NCBI GenBank assembly: GCA_025060325.1
Contig: JANXBW010000002.1
Location: 186,001 to 250,000 of the forward strand
Direction: 5' to 3'
Source of the DNA: Thermoguttaceae bacterium
GTDB lineage: Bacteria > Planctomycetota > Planctomycetia > Pirellulales > Thermoguttaceae
DNA: 64,000 nt
A program made the translations under genes and the position numbers. Below are positions 58,501 through 64,000 of this stretch, piece after piece. The notes under the pieces are model-generated. The model ran no database searches and was not told where the DNA came from. It worked only from the letters and a program-made list of their open reading frames with translations. Numbering within the stretch: position 1 is the stretch's first letter; each line of letters starts with the position of its first letter.

Positions 58501-58929
58501 CAACTGGCTAATTGCTCCGAGGATCGCTTCCGGAGCCGGCCCCTCCCCTTCCCCACGACGAATGGAATCGATCTGCTCGGCCAAAGAATCAACGGCGCGA
58601 AAGAGAATGTCAACAGCGGCCAGATCTAACTGCAGCTGGCCCTTTCGCGCGGCATCGAAGACGTTCTCCATCCGATGCGTTAGCTGATTAATCCGGTGAA
58701 AACCGAGCATCCCGGACAGGCCCTTAAGGCTGTGGGCCGCCCGGAACATTTCGTTGAGCATCTCTCCCCCGGCACCGGTTGGGCCGAATCCTTCCGCCCC
58801 TTCGCGGAGCATTTGGTCAACAGCCAGGAGCGTCTCGTTCAGCCGGCTAAGGAGATGCCCGGATTCATCCAGAAAATCGCCGAGCAACTCGGCCATCATT
58901 TCATCGTGGTAAGCGGAACCATCCGCCAT
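55537..58929 (-). CDS. cheA: Chemotaxis histidine kinase CheA with two HPt domains
   Basis: This is a 1130-residue hybrid-length CheA. HPt 1 has His66 in AAHSLKG. A linker follows, then HPt 2 with His320 in IAHRLKG. A P2-like CheY-binding region lies at about 455-550 and a Ser/Gly-rich linker at 550-660. The dimerisation domain covers about 665-785 (IERLDELMNLTGELVIQRARL). The ATPase follows, with N box HLVRNAADHGIE at 841-852, G1 DDGRG near 884 and G2 GRGMGMD near 937. A CheW-like domain runs from about 978 to 1120. It has no receiver domain. A second HPt is uncommon. It is transcribed after cheR across a 358-bp gap that has a perfect hairpin. Confidence 0.96.
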   Translation of the reverse strand: MADGSAYHDEMMAELLGDFLDESGHLLSRLNETLLAVDQMLREGAEGFGPTGAGGEMLNEMFRAAHSLKGLSGMLGFHRINQLTHRMENVFDAARKGQLQLDLAAVDILFRAVDSLAEQIDSIRRGEGEGPAPEAILGAISQLLQQAGAERPIGSQRDAEAILSQLSHAEEIVNEAIRQFGGDRLVEEGPEEAAACPGAEVGAEPLGDGAGCFASPKADLGETVPTAAINTSQSQRVEPVEAVAAPEEHTARRTIPAAGQAEDPFAGVVDDDISGGLAANYLPIFVDEARSSLDELHEALLSCEEDGDPHAAEKLMVIAHRLKGAAAAVGLRRAAKLAHLAEDFLQTLSEKRHPLEPNHVEALLHVVDALRNYVDKLAGGIQDNAVLCEPAVRLSQQTKLLEHAEASCGPVGHTSIQAQLPDNPTPVGGAHSSALGKRPVPEEVPEEFRSLWDQAASCLVARPFEMRIGYVGLVLFGKQVQLVGLKARLVLEKLASLGEVVYCHPPGECLEEAENVAGLLFACWSDAAPEVIRRQLSVGGVHQVVICRVVGEASPAAELSQEFSEPGGAISAAHTPGISASPVDDAKRSPEAKSTREESPVGRPGNVSTAGNLTGPKGTELVPRAEAQASRGVPSRSAQKVGDGVGRETHPGGARSSTGTAQVGETLRVDIERLDELMNLTGELVIQRARLNQLVESLRAKMAESAMAQTIRSLRELIARMHRNGSQVTAGPITHGSSQTQTIWNLLEELEAEQRQWVDLRAVTNELRVSVHQLDRITDRLQQTVMNTRMVPIGPLFHRFKRVVRDLVRSSGKQIRLVINGEKTELDKRMIDELTDPLIHLVRNAADHGIEPPEERVRRGKPAEGTLLLEACHKGNAIVIRVSDDGRGLDAEKIRRKAVEKGFLTPAEAERLSPQEIYQLIWRPGLSTAEKVTEISGRGMGMDIVKAKIEALNGSVELHTEPGVGTTFTIKLPLTLAILPSLLVRVTQNTFAIPVDTIVEIVQLAHSDIATVQGVPTAIVRGRVIPICRLQELFIWNYGAFGEFSRGQGAEAQGTDRVTLVILADRHREIGLHVDHVIGEEDLVIKSLADNYRNIPGLTGASILGDGSVALILDVAALVEMASGGGGVRW

Positions 58930-59287
58930 GACCTTCCATTCTCCTAACGTGCATACAATTGCCGAAATGGGCAGAGATTCTGACTCGGTTCCTTTAATGC
59001 TTCAAGCTGCTCAAACTTGCGATAACTCGGTAGACGGCTTCCATCGCGACCAAGTATCCGTGGTCGCGAAAGATAATCAACAATCTATGGAAGCCCATCC
59101 TACTTACCCCAGCTCAACGAAATGGATATGGTTGTGGACAAAGGCGGGGTCAAACTGCAGGGTTAAATAATCGGAAACTTGTGCGTAGGCGGTTGGTTTT
59201 TGCAAACATCTCCTAGCAAACGGCGCATCGCCTGCGGCTTTATGCCGTGGTAGGCTCAGGCCGGCTTGCGCCGAGGCCAAAAAGCCT
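58930..59287. other. Intergenic region between cheR and cheA
   Basis: This is 358 bp within the che series, without a gene. It contains the perfect 9-bp inverted repeat at 59044-59069. Confidence 0.5.
59044..59069. repeat. Perfect 9-bp inverted repeat between cheR and cheA
   Basis: TCGCGACCA at 59044 is the exact complement of TGGTCGCGA at 59061, with an 8-base loop. Neither side has a T run, so it is not a standard terminator. About two such repeats are expected by chance in 64 kb, so only its position inside the operon supports a role. Confidence 0.5.
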
Positions 59288-60256
59288 TCATTTGACACCG
59301 ACGACCGGAGTGGGCTGGCTACTGCGGGCCGAAACGGCTTCCGCCGTAGTTGGTCCGGGCGTCTTCCGAAAAAGCCAAGCACATTGGCGTACCATTTGTG
59401 GTCCTACATCTCCAACGCCCTCGGCAGGCCCGGTGACCAGGTAGCCGCCCGGCTTGATCCGGGCGACTAGGTTTTCAAGTGCTCGCCGCTTCGAGTGTGC
59501 ATCGAAGTAAATCAACACGTTCTTGAGGAACACTAGGTCAAAAGCCCCTGAAGGAAGGGGATGGAGCAGGTTGTGTTGCCGGTAAGTAATTCGGCTCAGA
59601 AGCGCCGGTTTTACTTTCCAGCGACCGTCCGGCAGGGGAATAAAAAAGCGGCGACGGTAATCTTCCGGCACAAGCCGCATGGCCCGGGCGTCGTAAATGC
59701 CTGCCTTTGCCTCCTCTAGTGCCCCAAGGCCGATGTCAGTCCCCAAGATCCGAATGGTCCACGATTCCCAAGTCGGGATAACCGCTGCTATACAACAAGC
59801 AATAGTGACGGGTTCATCCCCGGTGCTACAGGCAGCCGACCAGATATCCAATTCCCGCGGCCGGCGCTTGCTGGTGACGGCTGCCTGCACCTCTTTTAAA
59901 AACACCTGCCGGAACCAGCGCCATTGATTTTCATCCCGAAAAAGATACGTTTCGTGCGTCGTAATCTCCTGATAAAAAGCGTCCCATTCCGGATGCCCGC
60001 TGGGAAGATTGCTCAAATAGCGATAGTAAGCCTCAAAGTCCGGGAGCCCCGTCTCTCTGATGCGCCGCCGGAGCCGATTGGCAAGCAGCATTTTTTTCTG
60101 GGGCGAAATCCGGATACCAGTGCGCTCGTAAACGAGCCGGGTATACCGGTCCATTTGCGCATCGGAAAGTGGGGCCGGTCCCCAAATACTGGTGACACCG
60201 GCTAAACCACTTTGGGCAGCGATGTCAAATTGGCTCCAATCGAAAGTGTTCGGCAT
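59288..60256 (-). CDS. cheR: Chemotaxis protein methyltransferase CheR
   Basis: CheR transfers methyl groups from SAM to receptor glutamates. The 322-residue protein has the N-terminal helical domain (about 30-90, with GIRISPQKKMLLANRLRRRI). The SAM-binding domain starts at about 95: TTHETYLFRDENQW, then IWSAACSTGDEP at 138-149, LGTDIGLGALEEAKAG, and LVFLKNVLIYFD near 241-252. A Pro/Ser-rich tail follows. No CheB methylesterase is in the window. ATG 60256 is clear. Confidence 0.95.
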   Translation of the reverse strand: MPNTFDWSQFDIAAQSGLAGVTSIWGPAPLSDAQMDRYTRLVYERTGIRISPQKKMLLANRLRRRIRETGLPDFEAYYRYLSNLPSGHPEWDAFYQEITTHETYLFRDENQWRWFRQVFLKEVQAAVTSKRRPRELDIWSAACSTGDEPVTIACCIAAVIPTWESWTIRILGTDIGLGALEEAKAGIYDARAMRLVPEDYRRRFFIPLPDGRWKVKPALLSRITYRQHNLLHPLPSGAFDLVFLKNVLIYFDAHSKRRALENLVARIKPGGYLVTGPAEGVGDVGPQMVRQCAWLFRKTPGPTTAEAVSARSSQPTPVVGVK

Positions 60257-60477
60257 AACCGGTGTGCACGAACCGGAAATTTTTCTAGTTTGTAGACTAA
60301 TAGTACGTGTTCATTCACGTGCCCATGAGGTAGGTAACACAATGACGGCATCACGTGGTGAAGGCTTGCCCGGCGCTCCTTGCTCCGCCAATAGCAGCAC
60401 TTAATACGCCGGGCCTTACCGGGCAGGTCCCATGCCGTACTTCTTCGCCGTCAAGACGCCACCCTTCAAAGACGGTT

Positions 60478-61008
60478 CTAGTTGACGAAGCTCTCGGCGT
60501 TTTCAGAAACCGACCCGAATGGGCCACTCACCTGCTCTTCATCAAGGAGCTTGTCGATATCCAAGAGGATCAGCAACCCTTTGTTGAGCCGCACCAGTCC
60601 CGTCAGGTACTCCCGTCCCGGCCCAGCTACGGCAGGTGGTGGGGGAGCAATCTGATCCCGGCTAATACGAAGCACCTCGTTGACGGCATCCACGACAATC
60701 CCCACGGTCTTACCGCGGACGTTGACCACCATAATGCGTGTCTCGTCAGTGGTGGGCTGTTCTGGCAGGCCAAATCGAAGACGCAAATCAACAATGGGAA
60801 TAACAGTACTCCGAAGGTTGATGAGTCCCTTAATGTACGGAGGCGTCTGGGGGACGCGAGTAATTTCCCCCATGAGGATAATTTCTTGAACCTTCGTAAT
60901 CTCCACTCCGTATTCTTCCTGACCGAGCTGGAAGCTCACAAGCTGCATCGTCCCTGCACCTTCCTGCTTTCGACCGTGAACTTTTGTCAAAGTTTCGGTG
61001 GCTGACAT
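60478..61008 (-). CDS. cheW: Chemotaxis coupling protein CheW
   Basis: CheW links receptors to CheA. The 176-residue protein starts at ATG 61008, with GGAG upstream. The frame is open to 61254, but that part lacks family similarity. The SH3-like core begins QLVSFQLGQEEYGVEITKVQ and includes ITRVPQTPPYIKGLINLRS then IPIVDLRLRFG, all typical. The C-terminal LLILLDIDKLL is also conserved. It is the first gene of the minus-strand che series; the promoter should lie in 61009-61554, shared with cheY. Confidence 0.95.
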   Translation of the reverse strand: MSATETLTKVHGRKQEGAGTMQLVSFQLGQEEYGVEITKVQEIILMGEITRVPQTPPYIKGLINLRSTVIPIVDLRLRFGLPEQPTTDETRIMVVNVRGKTVGIVVDAVNEVLRISRDQIAPPPPAVAGPGREYLTGLVRLNKGLLILLDIDKLLDEEQVSGPFGSVSENAESFVN

Positions 61009-61554
61009 GCCTTCGGCTCCTTTCAGCGGTTGACTAGTCGGTTGTTTGGGATTAACTTGGCGAACAATTGCCGGCAGGCGGATCTTCTCAAACAGAGGCC
61101 GCCAGGTAACTTCGGCTCTTTTCTTGCAAATATAGGTTGCAGATTTAGTTGCCGAATCTCTTAAACGAAAAACCTCCCACATTCCGGCGCGAGAGCCTGG
61201 GGCCTCAATCGGAACGGATTGGACTGAGCCCAAACTTGCGTGAAAACGCACCACAATGTGCTAATGTCCCTCGAAGCCGCGATACTGGTCCCAAACGCCT
61301 CCGAGGGCTGCCCGTCGCTCCACTGGCTTTTGATCCTCGAGGAGGCAGCACTTTCACCATTTAGGAATTCAAGCGTTTAGGCGGTTTTTGCCGGCCGGAG
61401 CAAACTGGTCATTCTCGCTTGAGGGATGCGAAACCTGGTTGGCTGTTTGACCAATGATCCTTGTGACCTAGACTGCATTGAGGACAAAGTAAGAGGCAAG
61501 TGTCCACAAGAAGAGCGATCGGCTTATCAGTTGATGGGTGGAGGAAGTAGCGCA
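61009..61554. other. Divergent promoter region between cheW and cheY
   Basis: This is 546 bp without an accepted gene. A motif TTGGCGAACAATTGCC at about 61065 resembles a sigma-54 element, but the spacing is one base short. No other clear promoter was seen. Confidence 0.4.
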
Positions 61555-61914
61555 ATGCGCGTTCTTGTTGCCGACGATTCCAGCACGATGCGAAAAATCA
61601 TCATCCGATCCCTTCAGGCGGTGGGCATAAACACAGCGGTGGAAGCAGCAGACGGCAATGAGGCTGCCGCACTCTTCAAGCCGGGCGAATTTGACTTGGT
61701 CCTTACCGACTGGAACATGCCGGGAAAGACCGGCCTCGAGCTGGTTCAGGAGATCCGAAGCAAAGATCCGAACGTTCCAATCATCATGATCACCACCGAG
61801 GCAGAGAAGGCTCGCGTGCTTCAGGCCATTCAGGCCGGGGTCTCCGACTATATTGTCAAACCGTTTACCCCCGACACGCTAAGGCAAAAACTGGAAAAGT
61901 TCTGCACGAACTAA
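61555..61914 (+). CDS. cheY: CheY-type single-domain response regulator
   Basis: This is a 119-residue receiver domain. The acidic pocket is Asp7-Asp8 with phospho-acceptor Asp52 in LVLTDWNMPG. Thr80 in IIMITTEAEK and Lys102 in YIVKPF complete the active site. ATG 61555 follows GGTGGAGGAAG by about eight bases; the frame is open to 61426 but non-conserved there. It diverges from cheW. It is the likely phosphate acceptor of CheA and substrate of CheC. Confidence 0.95.
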   Translation: MRVLVADDSSTMRKIIIRSLQAVGINTAVEAADGNEAAALFKPGEFDLVLTDWNMPGKTGLELVQEIRSKDPNVPIIMITTEAEKARVLQAIQAGVSDYIVKPFTPDTLRQKLEKFCTN

Positions 61915-63075
61915 CTTCAAGTGGAGTGAGCGGGTCACAACGTCGGTTGGCCCAGACCGGGTTCACCACCCTCCTTTTTCCGGTGGGGAATCCCCGTTAT
62001 TTCCAAACCTTTTTCTCTGGTTGTCCCGGGGCATCGCGCGCCCAGCCCTGCGTCAGCCCTTCGGTCCACTCCGTTGGAAAGTCTCTTTTCGTAGTTACCC
62101 TGCGGACTTGAGAGCTCTGCCCTCGGCCTTATGGGGCCGGCGCTATCCTGTAAACCCCCCGTTACCCCCTGTCCCCAGCACCGGAAAAAACCCGAAGGTG
62201 CGGGGAAAGTGAACGCAAGTAAAGAGAATTAGGAATTATGAAGCTGATTATCAACTTTCCTCATTAAAGGCCGAGAAAAGTGTTTTCCCTCCCTGCGACA
62301 GCCCATGCAACGTGCCGGGGTTGAAGCCGCGTCAAAGGGAACGGAGGCAAGGCTCGACTCGGCCTGCCAATCACAATCTCCTGGGAATGGGCCACCAGGC
62401 AGTGGGTTGCTCACGGCACACCCAAAGTCGCAACGAGACGCGAGGAACTGCCACGCGTTTTGACCCCGCTCTAAGACCTCCGTCGACCGTTCTACGCGGT
62501 CACTTCTTCGGCAGGCGACAGCCGGGCATGGCTTCCGGTTTTTCTGAGCCCACACTGCTCGACCCACCCGCGCCGCCCGGGCGCTCTCGCTCCTCGGGGG
62601 GAGCGTAATGCCGCGAAACGCTCCGTTCGGCTTCTATAACCCGGTCCGCGGAAAGGGGGCGAGATCCCATCTTCGCATCCAGCGCGAAAGGAGCGGGTCC
62701 GAGTAGAGAAGCTTCCCCGGCTTTGGAGGGGCTTTCGCGCTTCCTTTCGGTGGGTTTTCTCACCGCGATCGCAAGAGCTAAAACCTCCACCCAGATTTCA
62801 CTCTGGCCAACTGGGCGGGCAAGACGCTACACATTTTCCCCGCCGAAACTTGGGAGAAACACCCTCGATCCATTTAGCTCTCACAACTGGCCAGGCTGCG
62901 AAGGCGGTGGGGACAATGCAACCTGCGGGTAAGTTTCGGGAACCAGGCCGCACAAAGAACTGGCCGAAATTTCCGGCACTATAGGCTTTTGGGGAAGCCA
63001 ATCGATATGAAGTTCCTCTCCGAGGCACTATTTAGCCCGAGCGAAAGCAAAACCCGCGCGATAACGGGTGGTGCG
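61915..63075. other. Long intergenic region, no gene recognised
   Basis: This is about 1160 bp. A bulged hairpin lies at 62173-62205 (CCCC-A-GCACC with GGTGC-GGGG) around an A-rich loop, with no T run. Open frames on both strands (for example 62500-62790 minus) are Pro/Arg/Gly-rich and lack ribosome sites. Confidence 0.4.
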
Positions 63076-63294
63076 ATGGGGCAAAGGATCCTCCGAACAG
63101 CTTTCTCGGTGGCGGCGATGGCGCTCCTTTTCGCCGGCTGCCAGTCCTTGTCCCCATGGGATAAGCCCCGCGATTTCCCGCCGGACCAAGCGGCCGCAAC
63201 ATTCCGCGCGCTTCGAGGCAGCGAACGCCAAGAAGCAGGTGTTGGAGTGTCGCGAAAGGCCCGGGAGATCGAGCGCGATTTGGGCTTCAAGTAG
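63076..63294 (+). CDS. Small lipoprotein of unknown function
   Basis: This is a 72-residue lipoprotein. Starting at ATG 63076 gives a textbook signal (MGQRILRTAFSVAAMALLFAGC) with lipobox FAGC at residues 19-22. ATG 63007 has a better ribosome site (GGGGAAG) but would bury the signal under 23 residues. The mature part is short and charged (SLSPWDKPRDFPPDQ, then ARE and IERDLGFK). No family was recognised. A terminator-like hairpin overlaps the stop codon. Confidence 0.65.
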   Translation: MGQRILRTAFSVAAMALLFAGCQSLSPWDKPRDFPPDQAAATFRALRGSERQEAGVGVSRKAREIERDLGFK

Positions 63295-63326
63295 CCGTTT
63301 CTCCCAACACGGCTTCACGTTTTCTC
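63293..63326 (+). terminator. Probable intrinsic terminator
   Basis: AGCCGT at 63293 pairs with ACGGCT at 63309 across ten bases, followed by TCACGTTTTCTCC. It starts inside the stop codon of the lipoprotein gene. Confidence 0.5.
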
Positions 63327-63863
63327 CGCATTAAGACGACCTGGGCCAGTCGCCCTGGGACGAGTCTCAGGAAATTGCTAGGCTCCGGAAATTAAGCTCA
63401 AAACCGACAACTCTGCCTACCTTCGGCAAGATTTGCCACCATCTCCTATCTTCCGCACTTCTCCCAAACCCCCAAGACCACCCTAGCCGAACGCTCCCCT
63501 TTGGTTGCCGCCGGTTTCTTATGCGCCAATTCAGCCCTAACTTTGCCGCTTGCCGGAACTAGCCTTAAAAGCTATCAAACTGATAAAGGTTTGCATCTGT
63601 CCCCAGGCACATTGCGGCCAAGATCCTCGGGAAGCTTGCGTGAGCCGCCTCACCGGCGCGTCGTGGTTGCCGGCTTTCGGATAAATCCGCGGCCGGGCTG
63701 GTTGGCATGCCAGGTGGCTGCTATTTACCGGCGCTGGCAGCTGCAATCTTAGGGATGAATTCGCTAGGAATTTGGGCTGCCGTGCCACATTCACTTCGCA
63801 TGGAAGCAACCCCCTGTGCTGGGACCTTCTAACAGTCCTAAGTGGGTAAGCGGAGGTGACGCG
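63327..63863. other. Intergenic region upstream of FmdB-like gene, no gene seen
   Basis: This is about 540 bp. No ORF with a ribosome site, no repeat and no clear promoter were found until GGAGG at 63852 before the next gene. Confidence 0.4.
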
Positions 63864-64000
63864 ATGCCAATCTACGAGTTTTACTGCAGCCGGTGTCATA
63901 TGATCTTCAACTTCTTTGCCCGGCGCTTCAACACGACCAAGCGGCCGGATTGTCCCAAGTGCGGTAAAAAGGAGCTGGAGCGTCGACCTTCGGTGTTTGC
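63864..64000 (+). CDS. FmdB-type zinc-ribbon protein, cut by the window end
   Basis: Only the first 45 codons are present. ATG 63864 follows GGAGG with good spacing. The N-terminus MPIYEFYCSRC and the second pair CPKCG give Cys8/Cys11 and Cys30/Cys33, the zinc ribbon of the FmdB/CxxC regulatory family, including the typical IPxYEF-like start. These proteins are often 70-110 residues long. The family was first linked to formamidase regulation, but most members have no known role. Confidence 0.88.
   Translation, partial: MPIYEFYCSRCHMIFNFFARRFNTTKRPDCPKCGKKELERRPSVF

Noticed and set aside
61060-61085. Sigma-54-like TTGGCGAACAATTGCC upstream of cheW
   Set aside because: The GG to GC spacing is nine bases instead of ten, and orientation relative to the minus-strand cheW gene is wrong.
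62500-62790. 96-codon frame on minus
   Set aside because: Low-complexity Pro/Arg/Ser/Gly composition, no ribosome site and no known motif.

Overview
The window reads as a chromosomal segment of a bacterium with moderately high G+C, most consistent with Planctomycetota (Pirellulales / Thermoguttaceae-like). This assignment is an inference. It rests on many secreted one-domain hydrolases and BNR or beta-propeller proteins, ThuA, Gfo/Idh/MocA and GH127 genes, a dksA-lspA pair, and low coding density. About a fifth of the window lies in gaps over 300 bp, and even operons have gaps of 100-350 bp. I found no rRNA, tRNA, CRISPR array, insertion sequence or phage gene.

Layout. 0.15-7.4 kb (minus): a complete oligopeptide/dipeptide ABC importer in the order oppA-B-C-D-F. 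8.4-10.6 kb (minus): an SDR dehydrogenase and leuB. 11.7-16.4 kb (plus): three secreted proteins (glutamine-amidotransferase-like, BNR repeat, isochorismatase-ThuA fusion) ending at a good intrinsic terminator. 17.0-22.5 kb (plus): hydrogenase maturation genes hypF-C-D-E without hydrogenase structural genes, then an ABC ATPase without a permease. 23.6-25.1 kb: a long gap packed with inverted repeats that leads into a ribbon-helix-helix-like protein. 25.3-29.6 kb: a radical SAM protein of the spore-photoproduct-lyase type, a secreted beta-propeller protein and an NAD-dependent epimerase-like protein. 30.6-37.1 kb (plus): a large two-lobed alpha/beta hydrolase, a GH127 beta-L-arabinofuranosidase-like enzyme and a HAD phosphatase. 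37.4-40.0 kb: a small secreted protein and an XRE-type regulator (minus) diverging from a STAS plus anti-sigma-type ATPase pair (plus). 40.2-42.4 kb (minus): leuCD. 43.3-51.2 kb: a TPR protein, an esterase, a Gfo/Idh/MocA oxidoreductase, dksA-like, lspA and a Tat-exported sialidase-like protein. 51.6-53.5 kb: a zinc-ribbon membrane protein and a MazG-type pyrophosphohydrolase. 53.8-61.9 kb: a chemotaxis locus, cheW-cheR-cheA-cheC-cheD on minus with cheY diverging on plus. 63.1 kb to the end: a small lipoprotein and the start of an FmdB-type zinc-ribbon gene.

How it works together. The physiology suggested is heterotrophic: peptide import, hydrolysis of plant-type glycans and esters, leucine synthesis, NiFe-hydrogenase maturation and motility signalling. 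The parts that known families explain least are the dyad-rich segment at 23.9-24.5 kb with its RHH-like gene, the XRE / dyad / STAS-ATPase region with a 27-bp direct repeat just beyond it, and the two-lobed esterase whose N-terminal lobe lacks its nucleophile. Start codons were chosen by Shine-Dalgarno position, signal peptide and family length, and several remain uncertain as stated.
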